A DNA stretch of 64,000 bases from Dermacentor variabilis (GCF_050947875.1 NC_134569.1:17443631-17507630), one strand, 5' to 3'. Numbered from the stretch's first letter, positions 1-11,836 are shown. Numbers and translations: made by a program. The notes: generated by a model not told the origin, from the letters alone.

Positions 1-838
1 GCTCGCAACGTACGCATTGTATGATTTAACTCCACGGCTCGCAAAGGAGCTACTAAGAAGCTTTAAGTGAAGGAAATACGCCTTCGTTATCTCACTGCAA
101 CGAATGAAAGCCTCTGACGCCCATACCGCGGTCAGCAGTGAGAAAGGTAATTAAATGCAGCAATGCGCTGCATGGGTAAATAAGAAGGGCATAGCGTAGT
201 CATCCTACAGAGATGGAGAAAAATAGACTTAAGAACGCGATAAACATCATAGGACGACATCCACGCTAGTTGAGTGCATGCATTTCTGGCGCGTGGAAGA
301 TGTCCCTGTTTTTTTTTTCATTTTTTTACATCAGTGCAACGCGTAGGAACTGCAGTGTTGAAGGCACGAACGAATAAATTATACTGCGATCACTGCGGGA
401 CCTGCGACAACCGTTTCGTGTTCCTTCGAATTTCGAGATCACATCGACCACAGCTCGAATGCGCAACCGGTTTTTTTTACGTGTCAGCAAGAGAACGGGT
501 AATCGCACAGCACTTACCGTTGCTCCAAGTACGTCGCGGTAGCAGCAGCAGCTGGGCAACAAATCTCATCAAGCCCTGGCCCACCGCAGTGTCCGCAACT
601 TGAAGCATTCGCCAAAAACTAAAAGCGGACCACATCCATACGTACGCGCGCGAACGAGACGCGAGCCATGCCGTCTGAGTTCAAGAGTAGTTATTTCATA
701 AAAGCAAAAACAAACAACAATGTGACGTCACATCCGGTAAAGCCAACTTGTTCTCCTTTCTCACCTTCTCTCAGCTAACGCATGCGCAGCGACCACGGAG
801 CCCTCGGGGGCGATGTTCAGGTCCACTCCAGAAGTTTA
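1..838. other. Unassigned left flank
   Basis: I see no supported gene here. Short open frames near 274-603 overlap on both strands and have no recognisable domain. The stretch ends at the 5-bp direct repeat TATAA (839-843) that flanks the Harbinger element. Confidence 0.5.
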
Positions 839-843
839 TATAA

Positions 844-889
844 GGTCCGTTCGATTTACCTTGCACTGCGTGAACTAGTTCCTGGCAGT
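844..889 (+). repeat. Harbinger left terminal inverted repeat
   Basis: Begins with GGTCCGTTCGATTTA, carries TGCACT and TGAACTAGTTC, and is followed by GTGCCACAC further in. The same blocks occur in reverse complement at the right end in the same order. Confidence 0.85.
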
Positions 890-1114
890 TCAGAAAAAGT
901 GCCACACTCATGCAGCGCCAGTTCAGCAGTGCAGACATAGCGCGACACTAGCGCCAAACTGAAACGAATGCTGAAGTGCAGGTAGTGCAGGCCTTCTGCT
1001 GGTCTTGGCGCTTCGCGAAGCGCCAGCCGCCATAGAGTCTATGCCAGCTGCACGTCGACTTTTGTTCATGGATTGATCCAGCCTGCTCGCGGTTAGGCTA
1101 AAGTGTTTTGAAGG

Positions 1115-2293
1115 GTGTACAGGCTGGTTGATATGGTGGAAAGCGCTATGGATTGCGGCGCATCATCTGCAGCCATCGTTCAAACAGTTATTGAGCTGAT
1201 GGACTCGGACAGTGAAGACGAGGACTTCGACGATGTTGTCACAATTCTAGCGCTGAAGCTAACTAGGTTGCAACGCAATAGAATTCCTAAGTACTGTGAA
1301 GAAGTCGTGAGTCGCTACTTTGATTTTGAATTTAAAAGACTTTTCCGCCTATCGCGCGAGACGTTTGATAGACTTGCTACCGGATACATGGCGTCGCCGT
1401 TCTTCCCGAGCGCGACAAGAGGACGTCCAAGGGTTAGTGCCGAAAAGACATGCTTGGTGGTTTTGTGTTACTTGGGTGGACAGTGCAGTATGTACTCTTT
1501 GGCTGACCGCTTCGACCTTGCCGTGTCGACTGTACACAGCTGTGTCGTGCGAATGTTGGATTTCCTCAACAGTATCAGTGAGGAGGTTATTGCGTGGCCT
1601 GGCCGGCAGGAGCCGGAGCGCAGCAAGGCGAGCTTCCTCGCGAAAACCGGTGGCAAGGGGCCCCAAAACACAGTAGGCTGTATTGATGGCTGCCACGTCG
1701 AGATCAACAAGCCGACGGAATCTCCTCATTCTTACTACAACCGAAAGAAGTGGCCTTCAATTGTGCTGCAAGGCATTGTCAATGACAGAAAGAAGTTCCT
1801 GGATGTATTTATTGGATTCCCTGGCTCAGCACACGACGCAAGGGTGCTGCGTGAAAGCCCTTTCTTTGAAGAAGCCGCGTTGAAATGCTGCAATGGATAT
1901 ATCCTTGGAGATTCAGCATATCCCCTCCTACCATGGCTGATGACGCCTTACCGAGACAACGAGGCTACTTTCCCGTCGTGGAAGAAAAAGTTCAACGTGG
2001 TTCATTCGCAGCAAAGAGTTGCAGTTGAGAATGCTTTCGGATTGCTGAAGCAGCGCTTCAGGCGGCTGTATCTCGTCGATGCTGCAAGCATCAAACAGTG
2101 TGTACTTACTGTCATGGGTGCATGTGTTCTGCACAACTTGTGCAATGAAGAGAGAGATTTTTTTGACGAACTGCGGCAGCTGCCAGTGCAAGAAGAAGTT
2201 GTCAATGATGAAGACACCGATATCTTCATTGACCGTGGTGTGGCAGGATTTAGCGAGAGCTTGCGAGAAAATATTGCTCAGAATCAGTGCTGA
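1115..2293 (+). CDS. HARBI1-like DDE transposase of the Harbinger element
   Basis: A 392-aa nuclease of the PIF/Harbinger (DDE_Tnp_4) family, which cuts and pastes the element by binding its terminal repeats in the nucleus. A helix-turn-helix-like region lies around residues 100-150 (conserved GRPRVSAEKT and LADRFDLAVSTVHSCV). The catalytic triad is visible: D191 in GCIDGCHVE, D266 in GDSAYPL and E305 in VENAFGLLKQRF. Other family marks are the GSAHDARV motif, the FNVVHSQQRVAVEN block and the ACVLHNLC C-terminal motif. Length is normal for the family (about 350-450 aa). The first ATG gives a full-length product, so I chose it; an upstream non-coding exon cannot be excluded. AATAAA follows 250 bp after the stop. 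It converges on the accessory gene, which ends at 2768. The frame is undamaged. Confidence 0.92.
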   Translation: MYRLVDMVESAMDCGASSAAIVQTVIELMDSDSEDEDFDDVVTILALKLTRLQRNRIPKYCEEVVSRYFDFEFKRLFRLSRETFDRLATGYMASPFFPSATRGRPRVSAEKTCLVVLCYLGGQCSMYSLADRFDLAVSTVHSCVVRMLDFLNSISEEVIAWPGRQEPERSKASFLAKTGGKGPQNTVGCIDGCHVEINKPTESPHSYYNRKKWPSIVLQGIVNDRKKFLDVFIGFPGSAHDARVLRESPFFEEAALKCCNGYILGDSAYPLLPWLMTPYRDNEATFPSWKKKFNVVHSQQRVAVENAFGLLKQRFRRLYLVDAASIKQCVLTVMGACVLHNLCNEERDFFDELRQLPVQEEVVNDEDTDIFIDRGVAGFSESLRENIAQNQC

Positions 2294-2548
2294 TGCTGTA
2301 TACATTTCAGTGTACACATGAAGCATTTTTTGTCATGGGCATGTATGCACAAGTGCCAGCAGCAAAGAACAGTGTATTGAATAGCACATCCATTTCTGGT
2401 ACCTGCAGGGCTGATAACACTGCCTTTATAGCTATTCTAACTACTCTTATAGTCACTGCAGCTATGTACAAGGTGTGGATGCACAGTTTTTGAATTTGAA
2501 TGTTGCTGAAAGTTAATGCCATTAGCTATTGACCCAATAGAGAAAGTC

Positions 2549-2554
2549 AATAAA
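2549..2554 (+). terminator. Polyadenylation signal for the Harbinger transposase
   Basis: AATAAA about 255 bp downstream of the transposase stop, inside the element and before the convergent gene. This is the best candidate for mRNA 3' end formation. Confidence 0.5.
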
Positions 2555-2767
2555 TGGTTAATGCATGTTAGGGTGCTGTGTGCGATTTACTACTTAGCCG
2601 AAATGAGGGCTGATGCAGGATGTGTTGCAAGACACATCGTTACAGCACATGCATTAAATGAGGCTTGAGAACCACTGCCAAACATATGCTTGTAGTAAAG
2701 CATGTTTTAGTCATCTTGTATCAGTGACTGGTGAGAAAGCAACATGACAATCAATGTTTTTGGCAAT

Positions 2768-4545
2768 TTATTCGACCTGGGTAGCTTTAGCCTCAACTGC
2801 TGTAACAAGCCGCTCCAGCAAAGCCATCTTTTTTTCAAAGCGCTCGGCCCGATCCTTTTTGGCCTCCTGGAAAACATCCAGGAGGGTGTTGATGGAAGTG
2901 TCCCTGCGGCGCCGCTTGTGGAGTACATCATCCTGGGGCTGTTGCGATGGCCCTGCCTCGTTGTTGCAACTGGCCTCTGTGTCTGAAGGTGTACTGGAAC
3001 AAGCATTTTAGGTTGAAAACACTTTTTGGAACTGCTCCATAATTAAGCTCAGGCAGTCTTACCATAAATCTTCAGCCTGTATTGCTTTTCCTGGGGCTAA
3101 AAGGAATGGGGGTGCAATGTGATGCTCGCGCTCCAGTACCTCACCTAGCTCCCTAAAAAAATATGTTCAAAACATTCATGAATGGCAGCTCAAGAAAATC
3201 CACAGTGGCAAGAACCGCAGAACATTTCATGATGCAGCACAAAAGGCAAAATGAGCAAGGGGTTTTTGGTGAGCCTCTGTCTGCTAACCAACATTCCAAG
3301 AAGTAGACTTGTCTGTCTTGGTGAAAACGAGTCCACTTGTTAAATGTTGGCTATCAGGCCAAGGCTCTCCTCTACCTCTTGTTCAGTTTGCTATGATTTT
3401 GACCTCCAGTAAATGTACTTACTCTTCATGGCTGCAGTTGACGCGCGAATGGCCTGAGGAGTTGTTCTTCGTCTTTGCTCGTTTGTATGCCCTTTCTAAA
3501 CTCTTCCATTTATTTTCGGCCTGAATTGGGCTCACATTGCAATTAAAGCGTTTGTTTATTGCATTGGAAAGGGCTTGCCACAGTGCCTTCTTCATCCTGA
3601 AAAGATGCAGAGCATAAAAATATATTTTTCCATTTAACAAAGCAAAAGTCAGCAACAGGGGTTTCTCAAAATGTCTGCAGACCAATAAAGACCACTGAGA
3701 GCATTTAGAGGCTCCTGCACTGGTGTGATGACCTCTAGGGTGGACTCGCAAGGAGCAAGGAAAATGATCTCGTTCAGCAGTTTCTGAAATTTCATTACTC
3801 TCAATGGCCAAATTGGCATTACATAGGGAAGGAAGCTTCATCAAAACGTAGTTATATCAGCATGTTGTGATGATCATGATGTTACTAACAGGTTAATACC
3901 AGTTATTTAAACAGACTGAGTATTTAAACTGTCCCGTCTGGTTAAGAAGTAGAAAATTACTCAGTGCAACATAATAATCTAGTCTGTGGCTGTACAATGC
4001 CGGATGTACAAAAGCTAACAATTTTTGTTTTTGTCAAGAGCAGTATATCCCAACAACGTAAACACAACTGTTTAGACGCAAGCGTACCGCACCCAATAGC
4101 TAGAACACCATTGAGTGCACATGCGGAATCAATATAAGTATAAAAAGTTACCTTTAAACGCTAACCTACGCACCGATATTGCGCCCCGTTAGCACACACA
4201 AAGAGGTATTAGTGCTAATAAGCACAAATAGGTATCAGTTTACTACAGATAGTCGTGGGCCAAGGAAAGGTAAGCTGTCATACAGAAACTAACTCGCAGC
4301 AGTTAATGATGCGATTAGCGCGCTGACTACAGCGAAATATTTCTTGCGGGTATGACGTTACAAGCACAATGCTTCGTGCACACACGTGTCTCATGCAACA
4401 TGGAGCTGTGCCCAAACATACCTTCTGTCCTGTACGCATAGCCGTTCTCTTGCCAAACACGGCTCCCATCTTCATTGACGATCGGCGTCAGCTGCGTTGC
4501 CACGCCGTCTATTGCAACGCAAATGCTGCCGTCGTCTGCTGCCAT
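2768..4545 (-). CDS. Harbinger Myb/SANT-like accessory protein (four-exon model)
   Basis: My splice model on the minus strand is exon 1 4545-4422, exon 2 3714-3423, exon 3 3152-3063 and exon 4 2993-2768. Each intron begins GT (GTATGT, GTAAGT, GTAAGA) and ends AG after a pyrimidine tract or TGCAG. Phases match at all three joins, giving 732 nt = 243 aa plus stop. Exon 1 starts MAADDGS. Exon 2 carries a trihelix/SANT-like domain with spaced tryptophans (QWS, ALWQAL, NKWKSLERAYKRAK) and ends in NNSSGHSR. Exon 4 encodes a basic stretch (HKRRRRD) followed by a coiled-coil-like tail (DVFQEAKKDRAERFEKKMALLERLV). In this family the partner binds DNA and brings the transposase into the nucleus. The stop TAA sits inside an AATAAA. 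The exon 1/2 join is the least certain part. Confidence 0.75.
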
Positions 4546-4694
4546 GGCTGTTGCGCTTGTGCACGACCGGCACTACCTCCAAACACGGTGCAGGGCCTGC
4601 CTGAACTAGCCCTGCACGACGCCTGCACGTGTTTAAAACGAACGCCGTAGTTCAGAGGGCGCCACGTTGCACTGCCAAAACGAATGGCCGAGTG

Positions 4695-4742
4695 TGGCAC
4701 TACATGAACTAGTTCAGGTAGTGCAGATAAATCGAACGGACC
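4695..4742 (-). repeat. Harbinger right terminal inverted repeat
   Basis: Read on the minus strand it starts GGTCCGTTCGATTTA and contains TGAACTAGTTC, matching the left end. TATAA follows directly at 4743-4747. Confidence 0.85.
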
Positions 4743-4747
4743 TATAA

Positions 4748-6821
4748 CCTCCTTGATCTGAAGCGACTCAAGGACTTTGAGACTTGAGTACACGTACTGA
4801 AATCTCGGCGGCTATGCACGGCTCGTCGCGGGTTCACAGTATGTTGCAGAGATGGCACCACACCAGCGCGCGTGCCGGTGTCGTGCCCGCGTGGCGCGCA
4901 CTTTCGAAAATTCAGCGTTTTTGTTCGTCGCTGCCTTTCTCGTCGTTCATCTCACGGTCGCGGCCGGAAACACCAATTATTTCTAGGCGAGGTAATTTTC
5001 GGTTGTTTAATTAGCTCTCCCGTGCCGGCAGACACGAACAAGAGCAACACGTAGACACCACGGTACGCTGCCGTGGTATTTAGTACGTCCCCATCTTGTT
5101 CTTCGCTGCTGGCGCTACAATGCTCTCCTAAATTTAACAAGCTCATGTGAGGAGGACAGGATCCGGCGGGGAAGGCGCCTTGGTGTGCCGTCCGGTACAC
5201 CGCAACACATGTTCTGGGCGCAGTCGGTGCCGGCCAAGCACTGGCCAAGCTGAGAGACTGAGAGTGCTGTTCTTGACGTCGTAAAATTCCGCGATGTTGG
5301 CGTTTCGAGCCAATCAGAGAGACCGTACACAGCATCGTTGTGAGCCAATCGGAACTGACGAGGTGACGAATTTGAACAATATGGCGGAATCTGACGCGGT
5401 CCAGAATAGTATGCCGTGACCACTTGTTTATGGTTGCGGCTGCATTTCTGGACATCGGCGAATTCCGCCATATTTTCACATTCTTAAATAGCGGCATTTT
5501 GAGCCAGTCAAAAATGTACGGTTGCCACCCTACGCCGACAAAAGAAAAAAAAAAAATCCGGCACCGAGGCGGTGGGTAAAAGGTACTACTGTATGAAAAA
5601 AGCAAACGAAATGAAACAAAATGTGGCGATACGCGGAGTACGAATTTTGCATGATAAACTTTATTGAATGAAACTTACTTTGATATAAAATGTGGCGCAC
5701 TTTTAAAATCCTCGCGCTGTAGATGCATTGTAAATGATTTATTGGCAAGGCATATTTACACAATAATCTACTGTACCGCGCTTGTTAGAGATAAAAGTGG
5801 GTTTCTTCAGTGCTGCGCTGTCTTTCTTTTTTCCCTCTAAAACGCGGGTCTGGGTTATCTGCATGGTTCGATCAGAGCTGACAAGACGGCAAGTTTGACG
5901 TACAATAGGGCAGAATTCGTCGTCGTCCGCAACAGACAAGGTCAGCGCGAGGTCGCAGCGTGGCATAAGTGGCATCATTGCCACTTCATCCCGTGGCACT
6001 CGATGGACCTTGGTGGGTTCCCAGCGGCGACGCGGGCGTCGGGATTTTGTGCGACGAGGCAAGCTCGACTCGCCTCGCGCACACCGCCTGCTGGCGAGAC
6101 CGCAGCGGCGGGGTGGACAGGCTTCCTCGTTTCCTGCCACACCTCGGTGACTGGCATGGTTCTGACATTCAAGAGGGCTTGTCTCGTTTTGCAATTTCTG
6201 TCGTGTTCCGTTTCCAGTGGTCACGCAAAACTTGTAGCATAAAACATTTCGCAGAGCTATAGTGCACTGTATTCATGTTTTTCATAAATTTCACCCGTAT
6301 TTACGGGAGAAAATATTACCATATTACAGAAGGCTTACGGAAGCCAAGAACATTGGAAGTTTTTGAAAAGGTTCACACTTGTAAAAACAAAAAAGAAGAA
6401 GACTATAATAATAAGATTCATAATGGCTGTACTATAACTATACCACGTATTTCACTATACGGGCCCAATAGGACGCGCAGTTATGCCACAAAGTACTAGA
6501 AAGATGTGTTTCATTAGTTTAAGCCAAATAAGGCATACAATAGCCACGAAGAAAGTAATATCAGTGTTTGAAATAACCAACAATTAGAACTCCATCACTG
6601 CCTAAGTTTCACAACACTAATGGCGAACAGTTTCAGACGCGTTCCCTATTCGCTTATGCACAAGACGGTGGCTTTGAGTAGCCTAACGCTAATGAGCAAG
6701 AACGCGGGCACACGCAAATCACCATCGTTTTTGTACCTCGCGGGACAGTTCTTGCAGAGGGATATATAGTGCGTAGGCGCGCAACGCAGCTTGTATATAC
6801 CGGGCACGTCTGTATATATAT
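4748..6821. other. Unassigned, no supported gene
   Basis: Several open frames of 60-217 codons overlap on opposite strands without recognisable domains. Around 5380-5480 there is a short inverted match (AATATGGCGGAA against TTCCGCCATATT, roughly 80 bp apart) next to two GAGCCAATC boxes. It could be a small MITE remnant, but I cannot define its ends. 6480-6820 is AT-rich without signals. Confidence 0.4.
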
Positions 6822-7283
6822 ATATCATCATCATCAGCCTGGTTAAGCCCACTGCAGGGCAAAGGCCTCTCCCATACTTCTCCAACTACCCCGGTCATGT
6901 ACTAATTGTGGCCATGTTGTCCCTGCAAACTTCCTAATCTCATCCGCCCACCTAACTTTCTGCCGCTCTCTGCTACGCTTCCCTTCCCTTGGAATCCATT
7001 CCGTAACTCTCAATGACCATCGGTTATCTTCCCTCCTCATTACGTGTCCTGCCCATGCCCATTTCTTTTTCTTGATTTCAACTAAGATATCATTAGCTCG
7101 CGTTTGTTCCCTTACCCAGTCTGCTCTTTTCTTATCCCTTAACGTTACACCTATCATTCTTCTTTCCATAGCTCGTTGCGTCGTCCTCAATTTAAGTAGA
7201 ACCCTTTTCGTAAGCCTTCAGGTTTCCGCCCCGTACGTGAGTACTGGTAAGACACAGCTGTTATAAACTTTTCTCTTGAGAAA
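6822..7283 (-). pseudogene. 3' end of an RTE-type LINE (C-terminus of EN-RT protein)
   Basis: The minus-strand reading gives the C-terminal tail of an RTE-like endonuclease/reverse transcriptase: VLPVLTYGAET, then RTTQRAMERRMIGVTLRDKK, then WAWAGHVMRR and WADEIRKFAG, ending GEAFALQWA. A TGA directly after YGAET breaks the frame. The element ends in a GAT-rich tail that runs into an AT repeat near 6825. Its upstream (5') part is lost into the CA microsatellite at 7284. The same 3' end occurs at 62862-62995 (+) and in a longer copy at 50224-52408 (-). Assignment to the RTE clade is from memory of the family; LINE identity is secure. Confidence 0.8.
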
Positions 7284-7523
<240 letters not shown>

Positions 7524-9205
7524 CGCGCTCTGCGTCATTTATGGCAGCGTTTGTCTCTTATAACTACATTCGGTTTCGCTCCCTGACGACGCGTAGCTGG
7601 ACAGAATACTCACTTGACAGGCCATCATTCATAATTGCTGGAGCCTGCGCCCCTTAAAGAGAAAGTGGAAGTTGGAGACCTTTAATTTTAACTTGAAACA
7701 CTGCGTTTCATTCCGACGTTCTTTCCACTGGTTCCAGCGTATAAAGCTCAATCACGTGCACGGTATATGGTCGCCACCATTTCCTGCCCGCCAATATACA
7801 GACTAGCCTCACAAGGTGAGCGCGTAACTTTTAGTCATTCACGTCCTCGCTGTGAACAAGAACACTAAACAGGAATACCGAATCAGTTTTGTTTATTGGG
7901 CGGAAAAGGGTTGATTACTAGTGAGAAAAATTGAGGCCCCGCTTTATTATATTTTGCGCCGGAACTTGCATACATCGACGTCAGTGCTATGTCACGAATA
8001 TCAAAGTATGTTATCGTCTTTTGGCCATATTGGCGCCGGAAGTGTTTTCTATACTTGCTAGCTGGAGTCTCGTTCCTCCGAAGTGCAACGCAGTCGAGCC
8101 TTATTTACCGGCAAACAAGTGCTGCCGTCCGTCTTTCGCTGTCGCGTCTTTTCTGGCTTCAAACTCTTATCTGGTAAGGCTGGCCGCTTTGCTATCGGAA
8201 TACTCGTCTATATCGTCATTACCTTTTTTTTTCAGGGTTATGGGTGAGTGCTGGTATAGTTAGCATCATTTAACATTGTACTCTTAACTTTATAGATAGA
8301 TTGCAAGTGACGTCACGGACGCAGCTTTTCACCGTACTGGGTCAGAAACATGGCGCCCAGTGCAAGCCATCGATTCAGTGGCGTATTAGTAGACGCATCA
8401 GTACTGTTCCCGTGACACCTAAACACTACATGCAAACGTTGCCTTCTATCCATCGGTCGACACTCGCAGCCTGAATGTACACCGCGGCACCATTAAGAAT
8501 CATTTACGCCGTGACAGAAGCCTGACATGTGCTCCTTGAACGATTTCCTTCTTCTAACCAGAAGCGTCATCGTAATAGTTGCGCTTCTTCCACGTGGATA
8601 ACGGTAACGAGACACGTAAGGAGTACGTAAAAGGGCCTCCCAGTAAGCATGTCTTGGCAGCAGTAGTCGCCGATTCGCCTAAACGTCCATTGTTCACGCG
8701 GTTTTCTCGCCAGCAGCAGCAGCAACCCCGAGGAAGACGAGTTGCTTGCGGAGGGCACTTCCGGGACTGGCGGCTGCATCCAAGGGCAGGTCATTTTCGG
8801 ACCCCAGCGAAGGTCTCCCAACCGCCCCCTGAACAACTGGAAGACGTCTCAGAGAGGAAGTGGGCGAACAATCCATGAGGTAGGCGTAAGGCGTCGAACG
8901 CGCGGGTCATGGAAAGAACAAAACGATGTACCGCGTTTAGGAATTTTTTCAGCCGGCGTTATCCCTGAGCCAATTTGGGTGTGGAGGGGGGGGGGTGCTG
9001 ACCCAGTGCATCACTGGAACGAAGTGCGGAAGGCGTTGTACTATCTCATAAAGCAAGGCGCTGGCGATTACTTGCGATCACCACATGGTATCTCTGGGTG
9101 TTCTCTGTTATCGTCAGTAGCGCTGCGAAGCCGGTCACAAATATTAGATGCAGTAGTTGGTAGCAGTACTTAGTGCTTCTTAATAAAATATATGTAGAGA
9201 GTATA
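7524..9205. other. Unassigned, no supported gene
   Basis: No domain recognised in any frame. A CAG-rich stretch near 8710 (encoding QQQQQ in one frame) sits in overlapping frames on both strands, so I do not call it coding. Confidence 0.4.
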
Positions 9206-9644
9206 GGAGGAGGAGGAGGAATAAACTTTTATTGTAGAACCAGCACTTTATGATGGCCGGGCCTAAGCCTCCCACGAAGGGACGTCGAGGGCTTGCCTCG
9301 CCGCCGCCTTGCGGGCGTGCTGGGTCGCCCAGGTTTGGTCGTCGAGGGCGGAGCTCCGCAGAGCCTCATGCAACCTCGACGAGAGAGTCGTGGTGTTAGT
9401 CTGGGTGTACTGTGCTGGGCACTCCCATAGCATATGCGGAAACGTAGCCGGGTGAATTCCACAGCACCGGCAGTTGGGGGTAGTGTAGACGTCCGGAAAT
9501 ATAAGGTGGAGGCGGGCGGGTGAAGGGTAGGGAAATGAAATTTTTCTGGCCACCCTGTAAAGTGTCTCTGTGGTGAGCAAAACGCTGCTCCATTGTGTCA
9601 GATACAGGCGTACATTCTTGTTTTCGTTGCGTATTTCCCTTCAT
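9206..9644 (-). pseudogene. 3' end of an RNase-H/I-type LINE (C-terminal zinc-finger-like region)
   Basis: On the minus strand the peptide reads YRVARKISFPYPSPARLHL, then CRCCGIHPATFPHMLWECP: the C-x2-C-x7-H-x4-C block found after RNase H in tick I-like LINE proteins. It then runs DDQTWATQHARKAA to the end of the fragment. The 3' end is a CCT-rich tail (GGA repeats on +) at 9206-9222 beside AATAAA-like sequence. 5' truncated, as most LINE copies are. Clade assignment is inference. Confidence 0.7.
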
Positions 9645-10157
9645 TTCACTAGTACTGTCTATGCGCCTCGGGCGCTATAGCTTTCCACAGTTGACAGCTG
9701 CGCCACAGTGCACAGCCTAAGCAGCAATGGGAATAAAAGCGGGACCACAAGCATTCGTAGTGACTTGACAGAGGCAAGAGACCGCCCCCCCCCCCCAAAA
9801 AAAAAGAAAAGAAAAAAAGAGAGAAAGAATACACGTGCGCACCCACCGCATGGCTCGGCATGTTTGCGATCAAGATTGGAAACACGAACGTTCCCGAGCT
9901 TCAATTCGGAAAAGCTCGGCGCGTGGCACTTCGACAAACGATGAAACGTGCGTCACTGTTCTTTTTCTCATTCTCATTTTCTCATCTCATTTTCTTCGCA
10001 TCGCTAGTGGCAAGGGTGGGCGACGTTATGGGGACGATTATTTATTGACAACGCCTTCGCGACTGGGCGGTGCCAAGTAGTCACGTAGCTTGCTTGAGCA
10101 GATCAGATAATCTATATACATCCTTATCAGTCTATGATTTTGCCCGTCTCTCCTAAA
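9645..10157. other. Unassigned
   Basis: Contains a C9-A9 homopolymer junction near 9783 and pyrimidine-rich tracts. No gene or recognisable element. Confidence 0.4.
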
Positions 10158-10695
10158 TATATTAACACGATAGCGTTAAGGAGCCCATGTCGCAGAAAAT
10201 CAGGCGTCGGCGTCGGCGCCCCGTCGGTGTTGGACGCCGTTTCGGGAAAAAAAAAAAAAAGATCGAGCCAAATTCCGAACCACGCATACACAACCACTCC
10301 TCTACCACCAAAGTTGCTCGTACCTTGTGTTTCATTCTTTACAATGTTATTCCTCGGAATTTTGAGAACGGCAGCCCGCAACCATAAGTAATTGAAAAAA
10401 AAAAAAAAAACCACCGTCAGCGCATGTCCTTTATGTTAGCTCTTCTCAGACTGAAATATTAAAAGCGCGAAACAATATCAGGAGATCGACCACGCAAGAG
10501 GCCGCATTTCTACCAGAAAGCCTGCCCTCGTCCATAGCGTTCGCAGCCAACGTTTCCCGGTAAACGTTACGGTTATATAAGCTGCAGTTGCTGGGAAGCA
10601 TGAAAAGCAGTAAGGGGTATTTGAACGCTGTCGTGTTCCACTCGTATATATAAAGGCGAAGCTTAAGCGTCCTCCAAAATTTTCTCTCTCTCTTG
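10158..10695 (+). repeat. Dispersed ~500-bp repeat, copy A
   Basis: Starts around CGATAGCGTTAAGG and ends near GCGAAGCTTAAGCGTCCTCC. It shares long collinear blocks with 11837-12312 and 28797-29312, for example the block reading GAGGCCGCATTTCTACCAG and the one reading ATAAGCTGCAGTTGC. It has no coding potential and no clear terminal inverted repeat or poly(A) tail, so its class is open (non-autonomous element). Confidence 0.75.
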
Positions 10696-10805
10696 AAACA
10701 TCTACACGTATATACCTTGTGTTGTTACCTATGCCTGTAACGGATCCGGTCCTATCAATCTCTTCCCTGCTCTTTTTTTTTTTCCTTTCACAAATACTCG
10801 CTTAA

Positions 10806-10925
10806 CGGATGGATGGATGGATGGATGGATGCTGTGAGCGAACCCTTTGAAACGGGCGGTGGGTTGCGCCACCAAGCTGTTGTTATTATTTTGCCTAATG
10901 TCCTACCTATCTTTATAAAAAAAAA
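10806..10925 (+). mobile_element. Short LINE/SINE 3'-end-like fragment with GGAT repeats
   Basis: Six GGAT units lead into GCTGTGAGCGAACCC and GGGTTGCGCCACCAAGC. I recognise this sequence type as a common tick repeat, but I cannot place its family from this fragment. Confidence 0.4.
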
Positions 10926-11194
10926 GAAACAAGGCATTCCCAGCATCAAACTTTCTGAATCGCTATTGGGAAGTTAAATGAGAGCGTCGCAGCGTGCTCC
11001 GGCCTTTACAAGGTGCCTATGCAAACGTATGCAAGGTTACAAAATATTGAATTCAGCTTGCGGCAAAGAGTTTCGCGAGTGTCGTTGCGGGGCGTCCGTG
11101 TGATCGATGCCACTGTACAGCCAAGCTTGCACACTTCGAGCCGTCTCTGTGAAGAGCGCATAATTAAACTTATTAAGCATTGCACGGGGTTCCC

Positions 11195-11300
11195 ATGGTA
11201 TGGCATGGCAAGAACTTTATTTTGGTCCACAGAAACTAGGGCCCGAGGGCAAAAGCCTCCAGGCTAAGTCGGTGGCTCCGCCCACGTAGGCACCGGTAGG
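11195..11300 (-). mobile_element. LINE 3'-end-like fragment
   Basis: GGCAAGAACTTTATTTTGG, then GGGCAAAAGCCTCCAGG, resembles the reversed 3' untranslated end of the tick I-like LINEs also seen at 9206-9300. No coding part is kept. Confidence 0.35.
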
Positions 11301-11836
11301 CCAAAGGCTTTCCCAAGTATATTTCCCAAGCATTGCCCGGGATTCCCAAGTATATTTTTTATTTACTGGGCTTGATAAACTGCGGCACAGTGAAGTGATA
11401 CAGAGATCTTTGTGCTTGATGATGATGATGGCTGGAGTTGACGCAATCCTACTCGAAAAGGAGCATGAAAAGCTCCTTATACGAGTATATTTCGCAAATA
11501 GCTGTCATAGTATCCAGCTCGGAGTGCACTGAATGATCAGTGACCTCAGCATGCCCGATTTACAGTATCGGAACACAACAGAGGAAAGGGTTGCTGGTAG
11601 CACCATTCACACACACCAGGAACGATAGGAACGAGTGGGTCGGGCCAAGACAACAGCAGCAGTGCACAGACGTGCAACACCGGACGTGTTCTCGGGTACG
11701 CGTTGTAACCGGCCATCCGGGCCATGTAAACGTGTCCCAACAATATATTTTGACTAATTGAATGACCTCGTAAAACACTATTAAAGAGCCGCTCACCACG
11801 TTTGGACACTGCAAACAGTTAATCGTGTCTGCAAAG
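11301..11836. other. Unassigned
   Basis: A small direct repeat (CCCAAGTATATTT twice, 11312-11358) and a GAT trinucleotide run near 11419. Nothing else recognised. Confidence 0.4.

Larger units (their letters stand above)
844..4742. mobile_element. Complete PIF/Harbinger DNA transposon
   Basis: A 3.9-kb element bounded by matching terminal inverted repeats. The left end begins GGTCCGTTCGATTTA at 844. The right end is its reverse complement finishing at 4742, and the similarity runs about 45-50 bp inward with small indels (both arms contain a TGAACTAGTTC block). TATAA lies immediately outside both ends (839-843 and 4743-4747). Inside are two convergent genes: a DDE transposase on + and a Myb/SANT-like accessory protein on -, the standard two-gene set of autonomous Harbinger elements. 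Both frames are open, so the copy looks young and possibly functional. The family usually makes 3-bp target duplications, so five identical bases is unusual. The superfamily call is secure; activity is inference. Confidence 0.9.
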
